From Saccharopolyspora kobensis (GTDB taxonomy: Bacteria; Actinomycetota; Actinomycetes; Mycobacteriales; Pseudonocardiaceae): 64,000 bases of DNA. Where the stretch lies: assembly GCF_900108315.1 (NCBI RefSeq), contig NZ_FNVB01000002.1, forward strand, positions 62,001 through 126,000. The letters run 5' to 3'. Below the pieces are notes generated by a model, which was not told the origin of the DNA, did not search any database, and saw nothing but the letters and a program-made list of their open reading frames with translations. Below, in pieces: positions 1-7,995 of this stretch. Made by a program: the position numbers and the translations under genes. Each line of letters begins with the position of its first letter. Within the stretch, counting starts at the first letter, position 1.

Positions 1-206
1 AACTTCGCCGCCTGGTCCCGGGAATCCGCGAGAAGGTGCTCATCGAGCAGTTGCGCGAGCTGGAAGCCGACGGAGTGGTCGCGCGGAAGGCCTTCGACGG
101 CACCCGACTGCACGTCGAGTACTCCCTCACCGAAGCAGGAGTGGCGCTCACGAGAGCGCTGGAACCGCTGACGCAGTGGAGTCTCGAGCACGTCGTGCCG
201 AGGTGA
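1..206 (+). CDS. HxlR-family transcriptional regulator, C-terminal part (truncated by window edge)
   Basis: The frame is open from base 3 to the TGA at 204-206 and gives about 67 residues. They include RRLVPGIREKVLIEQLRELE, a stretch with V-A-R-K-A-F-D-G-T, then VEYSLTEAG. This is the second half of the HxlR winged helix: the recognition-helix region I(R/S)xKxLxxxLxxLExxGxVxR, followed by the wing motif V-E-Y-x-L-T-x-x-G. Members are small DNA-binding proteins that often control a divergent oxidoreductase or stress gene. The N-terminus and the target lie outside the window. The family call is firm; the role is unknown. Confidence 0.85.
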   Translation, partial: LRRLVPGIREKVLIEQLRELEADGVVARKAFDGTRLHVEYSLTEAGVALTRALEPLTQWSLEHVVPR

Positions 207-274
207 ACGACCACCGCCCGACAGGACGAGCGGCCATGCGCGAAGATGTGCTGCTGCACGCGAAGCGGTGTTTG

Positions 275-1165
275 TCAAACGCCCTTCAGAACGCGCTCAA
301 GTGCCGCCCGGCCCGCAGGCCCCCAGTGCGACTTACCACCGGGGAGGCCGCGGTCCCCGTTCTGCCCCATGAGCATCAGGAAGAGACTCTTCATGGCGGC
401 CAGCCCGCGGGCACGCCTGATCGCAGCCTCGTCCGCTCGCGCGTACGTGTCGAAGAACCGCGAGGCCGCGCCCGCGGGCAGCAGCACCCACGCGGCAGCG
501 AGGTCCCAGGCCGGATCGCCGGCGAACATGTCACCGAAGTCGACGACGCCGGAGAGCGTTCCGCCCGAGACGACGACGTTCGCCGGATGGAGGTCGCCGT
601 GCACCCACACCGGCGGGCCCGCCCACGCGCGGGCGGCAACGGCGTCGTCCCAGACGGTGCGGACGTCGGCAGCGATGTCGTCGGGAGCAACGGCCTGGAG
701 GAAGCCCTCGAAACCGTCCGTGCAGTCCCTGGGATGGGCTCCGCGATCCGCGGCGATCGGTGCGTCGGCGGGCGCCTCCGCGTGCAGCGCCCGGAGGAAG
801 CCCGCCAGCGCGTCGGCCGCGTGGGAAGCGCGGCTGATCGTGCCGTGGTCCAGCGGCTCACCGGGAACCCACGTCATCACGGTCCAGTGCTTCGGGAACC
901 GCTCGGACGGCTTGCCGAACCGCACCGGGTTCGGCACCGGGAGCGGCAGGCGCGGGGCCAGCACGGGCAGCCACCGCCGTTCCTTGAGCTGGAGTTCCGG
1001 GGTCGGGTCCATGCGCTGCATGCGCACGGCCAGCTCGTCGCCGAGGCGCCACATCCGGTTGCCCCAGCCGCCCGCCACCTCGCGGATGGTCAGCCCCGCG
1101 AGGTCTGGATGCTGCTCCTGCAGCAGTTCTCGGACCAGGTCAGCGGTGATCTCGATCTCGGTCAT
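275..1165 (-). CDS. Aminoglycoside phosphotransferase (APH)-fold kinase, substrate unknown
   Basis: About 296 residues. The phosphotransferase core is clear: the catalytic-loop motif HGDLHPAN at about residues 189-196 and the Mg-binding DFGD at about 209-212, followed by the family's GDPAWDLAAAW. The ATG at 1165 (MTEIEITADL) matches the usual start of actinobacterial members; a GTG 27 bases upstream is possible. No strong Shine-Dalgarno is visible, so the message may be leaderless. APH-fold proteins phosphorylate small molecules (antibiotics, choline, fructosamine, homoserine). The sequence alone does not identify the substrate, and nothing nearby suggests antibiotic resistance. It is separated from the next gene by about 200 bases. 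Confidence 0.85.
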   Translation of the reverse strand: MTEIEITADLVRELLQEQHPDLAGLTIREVAGGWGNRMWRLGDELAVRMQRMDPTPELQLKERRWLPVLAPRLPLPVPNPVRFGKPSERFPKHWTVMTWVPGEPLDHGTISRASHAADALAGFLRALHAEAPADAPIAADRGAHPRDCTDGFEGFLQAVAPDDIAADVRTVWDDAVAARAWAGPPVWVHGDLHPANVVVSGGTLSGVVDFGDMFAGDPAWDLAAAWVLLPAGAASRFFDTYARADEAAIRRARGLAAMKSLFLMLMGQNGDRGLPGGKSHWGPAGRAALERVLKGV

Positions 1166-1324
1166 CGCGAGGTCAGTGTACTGAGGCGGCAAGCCGGGGC
1201 TGGCAGATCAAGGCTCTTGCGACGGAACCGGAGAAGCGGACGTCCGCGCTGCCCTGGCCCTCAACGTCTCCAATGGAGCGCAGCGGGCCCCGACCGCGCT
1301 GACGGACTCCGCTCCGACCGCGAA

Positions 1325-1357
1325 GCGGGCGCTGCCGGAAGTCCCGGCAGCGCCCGC
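1325..1357 (-). terminator. Strong hairpin just after the MHS transporter
   Basis: Perfect 14-bp arms at 1325-1338 and 1344-1357 with a 5-base loop, 7 bases past the transporter's stop codon. There is no clear U-tract, as is usual for actinobacterial terminators. Confidence 0.7.
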
Positions 1358-1363
1358 CGCAGC

Positions 1364-2689
1364 TCAGCGGATGGTCGTGCGGGACAGCGACAGCGACTTC
1401 GTCTCGGCGACCAGGAAGATCACCGCGAGCAGGCTGACGACCGCGACTCCCATCAGGTAGAACGCCGGAGCGCTCGAATTGCCGGAGGTTCCCACCAGCC
1501 AGGTCGCGACGAGCGGCGCGGTGCCGCCGAACAGGACGTAGGCGGCGGTGTAGCCCATCGCCGATCCGCTGGCGCGCAGGTGCGCCGGGAACATCTCGAC
1601 CATCGCCGGGACGTTGCTGGTGCCGATCGTCGCCACCAGCACGGCCAGCACCGAGCTGCCCACCACCGCACCGGCCAGGCTGATCTCCATGAGCAGGAAC
1701 GAGGGCATGGTGAGCACCGCGAACCCGCCGCAGGCGGCCAGCAGCATCGGGCGCCTGCCGAAGCGATCGCTGGCCATCGCCATCAGCGGGCACGCCGCCG
1801 TGTAGGCCAGCATCGAGATGAGGTTGGTGAGCAGCGCCTCGGTCTTGCTGTAGCCGAGCGAGGCGGACATGTAGGAGATCATGTAGCTGCTCATGAAGTA
1901 GTAGCCCACCGCGTTGGTGATGCTGTAGGCGAACAGCGCGAAGATCTGCTTGCGCGACACCTTGAGCGCGTCCCGCAGCGGCGTCCGGGTCTTGTTCTCG
2001 GCGTTCTCGAGCGAGCGGAACACCGGGGTGTCCGCGAGCCGGGACCGCAGGTAGAGGCCGATCGCGCCGAGCGGCCCGGCGATCAGGAACGGAATGCGCC
2101 AGCCCCAGGACTGCAGCGCGTCCTCGGACAGCAAGCCGGTGAGCACCACGCCCACCGCCGAACCGGCCACCGCAGCCACGCCGACGGTCATCGGCACGAC
2201 GCTGGCGTAGCGCGCCCGCCTGCCGTCCGGCGCGTACTCCATGATGAACGAGGAGGCACCGGTGTACTCACCGCCGGTGGAGAAGCCCTGCACCATGCGC
2301 ATCACCAGCAGCAGCAGCGGCGCCGCCAGCCCGATGGCGGAGTACGTCGGCAGCAGCCCGATGAGCAGCGTCGAGGCGCTCATGCACAGCACGCTCAGCG
2401 CCAGCGCGCGGTTGCGCCCGATCCGGTCGCCGTAGCGGCCGAAGAACAGGGCCCCGAGCGGCCGGGCGACGAAACCGGCGCCGAAGATCGCCCAGGTGGC
2501 GAGCAGCGCGGCGGCCGGGTCGAAGCGCGGGAAGAACAGCATCGCGATGGTGGCCGACATGACGGCGTAGGCGCCGGAGTCGAACCACTCGACGAAGTTG
2601 CCGATGGCCGTGGCGATGGTGACCCGTCGCCGCGTCCTGGAGGCGTCCTGGTTCGTCGGGGCGGCGGTGGCGAGCTGGTCCGGTGGCAT
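1364..2689 (-). CDS. MHS-family (metabolite:H+ symporter) MFS transporter
   Basis: 441 residues with about 12 membrane segments. MFS signatures are present: G-R-Y-G-D-R-I-G-R between TM2 and TM3, RMVQGFSTGGEYTGA and the acidic YAPDGRRARYAS region typical of the ProP/ShiA/KgtP group, and D-R-F-G-R-R-P in the second half. Such proteins import carboxylates, shikimate or osmolytes with protons. The start chosen is the ATG at 2689 (MPPDQ), seven bases after AGGAG; an in-frame ATG at 2707 lacks this spacing. The upstream acyl-CoA ligase reads the same way but a hairpin separates them. It probably imports the acid that the ligase activates (inference). Confidence 0.85.
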   Translation of the reverse strand: MPPDQLATAAPTNQDASRTRRRVTIATAIGNFVEWFDSGAYAVMSATIAMLFFPRFDPAAALLATWAIFGAGFVARPLGALFFGRYGDRIGRNRALALSVLCMSASTLLIGLLPTYSAIGLAAPLLLLVMRMVQGFSTGGEYTGASSFIMEYAPDGRRARYASVVPMTVGVAAVAGSAVGVVLTGLLSEDALQSWGWRIPFLIAGPLGAIGLYLRSRLADTPVFRSLENAENKTRTPLRDALKVSRKQIFALFAYSITNAVGYYFMSSYMISYMSASLGYSKTEALLTNLISMLAYTAACPLMAMASDRFGRRPMLLAACGGFAVLTMPSFLLMEISLAGAVVGSSVLAVLVATIGTSNVPAMVEMFPAHLRASGSAMGYTAAYVLFGGTAPLVATWLVGTSGNSSAPAFYLMGVAVVSLLAVIFLVAETKSLSLSRTTIR

Positions 2690-2790
2690 ATCCGAACTCC
2701 TGTCCATTGTGTCCGGTACTGCGCCCGGCATCTGTCGTAGCAGGGAAACCGATGGGGTCGTGGGGCCGCCACCCGGGGTGCGGCCACCGC

Positions 2791-2820
2791 GGTGGGGCAC
2801 CGCGAACCGGGTGCCCCACC
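2791..2820 (-). terminator. Hairpin between acyl-CoA ligase and transporter
   Basis: Arms 2791-2801 and 2810-2820 are perfectly complementary (11 bp) around an 8-base loop, 10 bases past the ligase stop. It would end or attenuate the ligase message before the transporter gene. Confidence 0.6.
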
Positions 2821-2829
2821 ACCGCTCGC

Positions 2830-4443
2830 TCAGCTCAGGTCCCGCCGCCGGAGCTCGGCGCGCTGGATCTTCCCGGTGGCCGATCGCGGCAACCGCGCGG
2901 CGAACTCGACCAGCCGCGGGCAGGCGAACCGGGAGTGGTTGGCCTTCGCGAACGACATGATCTGCTCGCCCAGCTCCGGACTCGGCGAGTAGCCGTCGGC
3001 CAGCTCGATCCAGGCCTTGACCAGCTGGCCCCGCACCGGATCCGGCACGCCCACCACACCGGCGTCGGCGACCGCCGGGTGCTCGCGCAGCACCGCCTCG
3101 ACCTCGTACGGGCCCACCCGGTAGCCGGAGGTCTTGATGACGTCGTCGGTGCGCCCGAGGAACCAGTAGTAGCCGTCGGAGTCCACGACCGCCTGGTCCT
3201 TGGTGTGGTACCACTCGCCGCCGAAGTCCTTCGCCGACGCTTCGGGACGCCCCCAGTAGCCCAGCGGGAACTGCGGGTTGCTGCCCGCGCGCAGGCAGAT
3301 CTCGCCCGGTTGTCCCGGTTCGACCGGCCGTTCCCGCTCGTCCAGCAGCACCACGTCCCAGCCGGGCAGCGGGCGCCCCATCGAGCCCGGTTTGACCGGA
3401 ACGCCCGGGAAGTTGCCGACCAGCGGGTAGGACTCGGTGGAGCCGTAGTAGTCCAGCAGGGTCACGCCGAACTGCTCGTCGAACCACTCGATCAGATCGG
3501 GCGTCAGCGGCTCGTTGGCGCAGCACACCACGCGCAGCGACTGCGGGTAGCGGGTTCCCGCATCGGGGACGTCGGCGCGCATCTTGCGCACGAAGGTCGG
3601 GTTCACCAGCGCCGTGGTGACCCGGTTGCGCGCCATGGCGGCCAGCAGGCCTTCCGGGTCGAACCCGGCCGCGGGCCGGTAGACCAGGTGCGTCGCGCCC
3701 GCCCGCAGCGGCCCCATGAGCTTGGCCATCGACCACGCCCAGTCGCCCGCGCCGTAGAAGACGTCACCGGACCGCAGGTCGTGGCAGTACTGGAACTCGT
3801 TGTGCCCCAGCAGAGTCCGGTGCGCGTGGACGATGCCCTTCGCCTCGCCGGTCGTGCCGGAGGTGTAGAAGATCAGCGCCGGGTCGTCGGCCGCGGTGTC
3901 GGCGGTGGCGAACTCCGCGGGGTGCTGCGCGATCTCCGGGTCGTCCACGCTCACCAGTCGGGCTCCGGCCTCCTCGGCGAGCGGCCGGGCGCGGTCGAGC
4001 TCCGCGTGCTCGGTGATCAGGACGGTGCTGCCGGAGTCGGCGAGCCGGTAGGCGATCGGCTCGTCGGCCCACAGCAGCGACATGGTCACCAGGACGGCCC
4101 CGGTGCGCAGCACGCCCAGGTAGGTCGCCGGGGTGTCCGGCCGCTGCGGCAGCAGCACCGCCACCCGGTCGCCCTTGCGGACTCCCAGCGCGTGCAGGTG
4201 CGCGGCCACCCGCAGGGACCGGTCGCGGACCTCCGCCCAGCTCACCCGCTGGTGCCAGCCGGTGTGGTCCTCGAAGATCAGCGCGGTCCGGTCGCCCGGG
4301 TGGTGGTCGGCGACGTCGGCGGCCATGTTGTAGCGCTCGGGCACGTGCCAGCGCTGGCCGGCGACCAGCTCCCGGTAGACGCGCTCGCCCGCGGCGAGGT
4401 CACCGGGCGGCACGACCGGGCGTTCGGATTCGATGGTGCTCAT
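2830..4443 (-). CDS. AMP-forming acyl-CoA synthetase (MACS/benzoate-CoA ligase-like)
   Basis: 537 residues of the ANL adenylate-forming superfamily. The ATP P-loop FYTSGTTGEAKG is at about 192-203, the A5 motif YYGSTES follows, the hinge region is GRTDDVIKTSGYRVGP near 430, and the catalytic Lys lies in S-A-T-G-K-I-Q-R near 523. It converts a carboxylic acid, ATP and CoA to an acyl-CoA. The hinge and substrate region resemble medium-chain and aromatic acyl-CoA ligases more than acetyl-CoA synthetase. Its ATG is 29 bases downstream of the crotonase stop, suggesting one transcript from the promoter divergent to the LysR gene. The substrate is not deducible. Confidence 0.9.
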   Translation of the reverse strand: MSTIESERPVVPPGDLAAGERVYRELVAGQRWHVPERYNMAADVADHHPGDRTALIFEDHTGWHQRVSWAEVRDRSLRVAAHLHALGVRKGDRVAVLLPQRPDTPATYLGVLRTGAVLVTMSLLWADEPIAYRLADSGSTVLITEHAELDRARPLAEEAGARLVSVDDPEIAQHPAEFATADTAADDPALIFYTSGTTGEAKGIVHAHRTLLGHNEFQYCHDLRSGDVFYGAGDWAWSMAKLMGPLRAGATHLVYRPAAGFDPEGLLAAMARNRVTTALVNPTFVRKMRADVPDAGTRYPQSLRVVCCANEPLTPDLIEWFDEQFGVTLLDYYGSTESYPLVGNFPGVPVKPGSMGRPLPGWDVVLLDERERPVEPGQPGEICLRAGSNPQFPLGYWGRPEASAKDFGGEWYHTKDQAVVDSDGYYWFLGRTDDVIKTSGYRVGPYEVEAVLREHPAVADAGVVGVPDPVRGQLVKAWIELADGYSPSPELGEQIMSFAKANHSRFACPRLVEFAARLPRSATGKIQRAELRRRDLS

Positions 4444-4472
4444 GCGGATCGGTGCACTCCTGTTCGTGGCGG

Positions 4473-5276
4473 TCAGCGGCGCTTGCTCAGGAAGCGGTCC
4501 ATCTCGCGCTGCGGTTCACCGCTGGCGTAGGCGGCGGCGTGCACCTTCTTCGCCGCTTCCACGGCATCGGTGAGCGCCGCGTCGTCGATCTCGCGCAGCC
4601 GCGCCTTGGTCAGCTCCACCGCGCCGGGCGGGAGTTCGGCGAGCTTCGCGGCGAGCGCGATCGCACCGTCGAGCACGGCGTCCTCGTCGACGAGCTGGGT
4701 CAGCAGCCCGAGCCGCTGGGCCTCCACCCCGTCCACCAGTTCCGCGGTGAGCGTGAACTCGATCGTCTTGGCCTTGCCGAGGATGTCCCACATCGCCCAG
4801 ATCCCGGTGATGCTCGGAATCCCGGAACGCACTTCGGGCTGGCCCATGCGCACTCCGGCGTGCCCCACCCGGAGATCGGTCAGCAGTGCGAACTGGAAGC
4901 CGGAACCGGCGGCGACGCCGTTGATCGCGGCGATGGTGGGCTTGTCGATGTCGCGCACCGCCCGGTACAGCACGTCGAAGCCGTCGATCCAGGCCTCCGC
5001 CGCGGCGTGGTCGGACTGATCGATCGCGGCCGTCTCGGCGAGGTCCTGACCTGCGCAGAAGGCCCGGCCGGCGCCGGTGATCACCACCGCCCGGCAGTCC
5101 TCGTCCGCGCCGAGCTCGGCGAAGACCTCCACCAGCCGGGTGCGCATGTCGTGCGTCCAGGCGTTCAGCTTGGCCGGGCGGTTGAGGGTGACCACGCCGA
5201 CGGTGCCGCCCGGAATCGCCTCCCGCCGCAGCAGGACGGTCTCCGTGCTCGAAGCGGTGGCAGCTGAAACGTTCAT
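4473..5276 (-). CDS. Enoyl-CoA hydratase/isomerase (crotonase) family protein
   Basis: 267 residues with the crotonase fold: the CoA-binding RPAKLNAW near the N-terminus, an oxyanion-hole segment AAGSGFQFALLTDLRVG, then GQPEVRSGIPS. The first of the two usual catalytic Glu positions (the E in GxxxELAxxCD) reads Gln here, while the second Glu (PEV) is kept. This argues for an isomerase-like or unusual crotonase rather than a standard hydratase. The ATG at 5276 follows GGAGG by seven bases; longer in-frame starts run through a shadow region. First gene of the ligase transcript, divergent from a LysR regulator. It acts on a CoA ester, probably the product of the adjacent ligase. Confidence 0.88.
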   Translation of the reverse strand: MNVSAATASSTETVLLRREAIPGGTVGVVTLNRPAKLNAWTHDMRTRLVEVFAELGADEDCRAVVITGAGRAFCAGQDLAETAAIDQSDHAAAEAWIDGFDVLYRAVRDIDKPTIAAINGVAAGSGFQFALLTDLRVGHAGVRMGQPEVRSGIPSITGIWAMWDILGKAKTIEFTLTAELVDGVEAQRLGLLTQLVDEDAVLDGAIALAAKLAELPPGAVELTKARLREIDDAALTDAVEAAKKVHAAAYASGEPQREMDRFLSKRR

Positions 5277-5439
5277 GCGAATACCTCCGAGAGATCGCGA
5301 AAGCGATCCAGATTCGGTGAATGAGCGTGATGATCCGGCGAAACCGGCCGGGCGTTCCGGAACCGGTGCATGGAATGCAAGCAAGCGGGGCGGGACCGCG
5401 TCCAACACCATTCCGCTCCCGCGGTGATATCAAAGCGGT
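5277..5439. promoter_or_regulatory. Divergent promoter region, crotonase/ligase versus LysR
   Basis: This 163-base gap separates two divergent starts, the normal arrangement for a LysR regulator and its target. An ATA-N9-TAT element at 5427-5441 overlaps the LysR start codon and fits the loose LysR T-N11-A pattern. It is only a candidate, since the pattern is short. Confidence 0.45.
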
Positions 5440-6363
5440 ATGGAACTCCGCCACCTGCGCTACTTCACCGTGCTGGCCGAGGAGCTGCACTTCGGCCGCG
5501 CGGCCGCCCGGCTGCACATGGCGCAGCCGCCGCTGTCGCAGCGCATCCGCGACCTGGAGCGGGAGCTCGGGGTGCAGCTGTTCGACCGCAACCGCCGCCA
5601 GGTCGCGCTCACCGAAGCCGGTGCGCTGCTGCTGGAGCACTCGCGCCGCGTGCTGGAGAGCGCCGAGTCGGCGCAGGAGGCGATGCGCAGGCTGCGTCCC
5701 GGCGAGAACGGCGTCGTGCACGTCGGCATCCCGCCGGACACGATGCCCGTCACCCTGCGCACGCTGCTGGACGAGTTCGCCGAACGGGCCCCCGACGTGC
5801 TGGTCGACCTGCACGAGCTCACCACCGACGAGCAGCTGGCGGCGCTGCGGGAAGGCGTCCTGGACGCCGCGGTGGTCCGGCATCCCTGCGACATCTCGGG
5901 CCTGGATTCCGGCCCGATCGCGCGCCGCGCGCTCGGCGTGCTGCTGCCGGTCGAGCATCCGCTGGCCGGGTCGGAGCAGGTGCGGCTGCGCGACCTCAAC
6001 GGGCAGCCGCTGGTGATCTTCCCGCGGGCGATGGCGCCGATGCTCTACGACCACGTCCTGTCGATCTGCCGCGCGGAGGGCTTCCGCCCGGGAGCGATCC
6101 GGCACGCGCGCAACCCGCACTTCGTGCACGGCCTCGTCCTGGCCGGACGCGGGGTGCACTTCAACGAACCGCCACCGGGCGAGCCGCGCAAGGGCCTGGT
6201 CTGGCGGCCGCTGGAGGATTCCCCGCTGTCCTGGCGGACTTCCGTGGTGTGGGTACCGCGCCGCAGGCACGCCGCCATCGACGCCTTCGCCGCGGTCGCC
6301 ACCATCGGCCTGGCCGCAGCCGGGCACCACACCGAGGAAGACCGCGAGGAAGCCGCACCGTGA
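5440..6363 (+). CDS. LysR-family transcriptional regulator
   Basis: 307 residues. The N-terminal winged HTH (about 1-60) begins MELRHLRYFTVLAEELHFG and contains AQPPLSQRIRDLERELGVQL. A periplasmic-binding-like effector domain occupies about 90-290 (VVHVGIPPDTMP, VHGLVLAGRGV). These proteins are tetrameric regulators that usually need a pathway intermediate as co-inducer. It is transcribed away from the crotonase/ligase genes and probably controls them. The C-terminal tail is short and Glu/Ala-rich. Confidence 0.92.
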   Translation: MELRHLRYFTVLAEELHFGRAAARLHMAQPPLSQRIRDLERELGVQLFDRNRRQVALTEAGALLLEHSRRVLESAESAQEAMRRLRPGENGVVHVGIPPDTMPVTLRTLLDEFAERAPDVLVDLHELTTDEQLAALREGVLDAAVVRHPCDISGLDSGPIARRALGVLLPVEHPLAGSEQVRLRDLNGQPLVIFPRAMAPMLYDHVLSICRAEGFRPGAIRHARNPHFVHGLVLAGRGVHFNEPPPGEPRKGLVWRPLEDSPLSWRTSVVWVPRRRHAAIDAFAAVATIGLAAAGHHTEEDREEAAP

Positions 6364-6414
6364 GCAGCAGCCGCGGCGCGGTGGCGCGGCGGAATGGCAC
6401 ATCAGATCGCAGCT

Positions 6415-6449
6415 GCTGCTGTCATCGTGCACGGCAAGGTGACAGCAGC
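6415..6449 (+). terminator. Hairpin after the LysR gene
   Basis: Arms 6415-6424 and 6440-6449 pair perfectly (10 bp) around a 15-base loop, about 50 bases past the LysR stop. It is a plausible terminator. The rest of 6364-6591 shows no gene. Confidence 0.45.
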
Positions 6450-6591
6450 AACGGCGCTTTCAAGCAGCTGCACGGATATCGGAACCATTCCAGCGCCGAC
6501 GAAGATTGATCTTCCCGGCGAGCACTGGATGAGCTGACAGGGCCATCGAGATCGCTCACCTCGGTCTTGATCAGCTGCTCCGGGTAACTTT

Positions 6592-7374
6592 TCACGCGTC
6601 AAGCCCAAAGATCTCAGTAACACGGATCCGGCCGTCCACCACCTCAATCAGACCGTTGTCTCGAAGTTTCGCGAGGTACGTGGAATACGTGCCGCTAGTG
6701 GGCTTGAGGCCCGCTTTCCGAGCGAGCTCATCGCGACTCAATCCCACCGAGCCAGCCTCAAGTAAAACTTCAAGCATTCTCCTTGCGCCACCTCGAAACA
6801 CAGAGAGCCATTGATTACGAATCTTCTCCTTCGTCAAGGGCTTGACCGAACGAACCCCTGCGCTGCGACGTCCCCGCTCCGTAAGAGCAACGAAGCCGTC
6901 GCCATCGATGGTGATCAACTTACGACTGCGCAATCTGGACAGATAAGTGGAAAAGGTGCCGCTGTTTGGCGAGAGCACGCTCAAAGTGGCCAGCTGACTC
7001 CGAGTCAGCCGCCGATGGCCGACGAGAACTCCGATCATCCGCTTCTCCCCGCCTCGGAGATCGCGAATATCATCCTCTCCTTCGGCCCCCTCCTCTACAG
7101 CTCTGACCTCCGAAGCTCTGTCCTCTGCAGCTCTCTCCTCCACGGAGCTCTCCTCCGCCGCGCCTCGCTCTGCAGAGGCCTCCTCCGCGGGTCGCCTCTC
7201 TCCAGAACTCTCGGATTCGATCACTCGTGGAACCACGAACCAATCGATCAAAGAGCGGATCACCTGAATCGCTTCTGCCAGCAGCTCTTGCCTGCGCCTC
7301 TCCGCAGCCTTGAATTCCTCCATCAAATGGAACAACCGTTCGAATTCTTCTTCAGCGCCAGACCCACTGGTCAC
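6592..7374 (-). CDS. Tandem winged-helix protein with acidic linker, unknown function
   Basis: 260 residues. The C-terminal half holds two related units of about 65 residues, each starting G-G-(E/A)-(K/R)-R-M and each containing an SGT(F/Y)STYL(S/A)KLR-like core followed by (K/G)LI and a short beta wing. They read as duplicated winged helix-turn-helix domains. Residues about 60-110 are a low-complexity Glu/Ala/Arg linker, and the N-terminus (FERLFHLMEEFKAAERRRQE) looks coiled-coil. Similar single units occur at the ends of some DUF87/HerA-type ATPases (from memory). The GTG start follows GGAGGGAGG closely. Base use is visibly less GC-rich than in the neighbours, which hints at transfer. Likely DNA-binding; no target known. 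Confidence 0.7.
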   Translation of the reverse strand: MTSGSGAEEEFERLFHLMEEFKAAERRRQELLAEAIQVIRSLIDWFVVPRVIESESSGERRPAEEASAERGAAEESSVEERAAEDRASEVRAVEEGAEGEDDIRDLRGGEKRMIGVLVGHRRLTRSQLATLSVLSPNSGTFSTYLSRLRSRKLITIDGDGFVALTERGRRSAGVRSVKPLTKEKIRNQWLSVFRGGARRMLEVLLEAGSVGLSRDELARKAGLKPTSGTYSTYLAKLRDNGLIEVVDGRIRVTEIFGLDA

Positions 7375-7947
7375 TGCGGGCCTCCCTCCATTGGAGGACG
7401 GCGGTAGCTCCTAGCCAGGGACTGCCTACTCGCCTCCCACTGCCAGAGTAGTACGTCACTTCTCCCCGAAATAGCCCCAAAATTGTGGCTTCGATCAGTG
7501 GCACTCCATTCTGCCCCGGGGGTATCACTAGGAGCAGCCGCCCCAATCAAGTCCTGCCCAAAGCAAGCTTCGATCAACTGTCGTCGGGCAGATTCTTCAA
7601 ATCTGCTGGTCCGAGCACGGGGACGGCGCCGTGAATCTGCTATTTCCACATCCGATCAAGGGTGACTGCGGCGCAGTACCTTCGCAGCGACTCCAGTCCC
7701 ACAACCGGCTGAGCCGGAATGGCCTGTGGAGCAGATGTCGTCAGGAGTAGCAGGTATAGATCTCTGCGCAGAAAGGTTGGCGAGGGCCCAGCAAGGCAGG
7801 ACGCCCGGCAGAGTTAATCTTCACAACCGCCCAGTTCCTTGGCACGGCTGTCCAGCCCAATCGCCGATCACTGCAGGCGAGTCCTGTCGAAGGAACGGGC
7901 TGACCGTCCACCAGCCCGGCCAGACCTTGCGACAGTTGTCCGAAACG
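7375..7947. other. Gap of about 570 bases without a convincing gene
   Basis: Base composition is lower in GC than the surroundings. An open frame on the minus strand (7371-7649, 92 codons, GTG start) overlaps the next start by four bases, but it has no recognisable motif and no ribosome-binding site. It may be remnant coding sequence of a transferred segment. Confidence 0.4.
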
Positions 7948-7983
7948 GACGATCACACCCCGGGAAGCCGGGGTGTGATCGTC
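7948..7983 (-). terminator. Perfect 16-bp hairpin after tctA
   Basis: Arms 7948-7963 and 7968-7983 are fully complementary with a 4-base GAAG loop, 13 bases past the permease stop codon. This is a clear terminator for the HMG-CoA reductase/permease operon, and symmetric enough to act both ways. Confidence 0.8.
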
Positions 7984-7995
7984 GCATGTGGAACT

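Noticed and set aside
176..2740. 854-codon open frame on the plus strand opposite the APH and MHS genes
   Set aside because: Arg/Gly/His-rich translation with no motif; the opposite strand has clear families. It is a by-product of high GC.
7371..7649. 92-codon minus-strand frame overlapping the tandem winged-helix gene by four bases
   Set aside because: The overlap looks like coupling, but there is no ribosome-binding site, no motif and a low-complexity translation.
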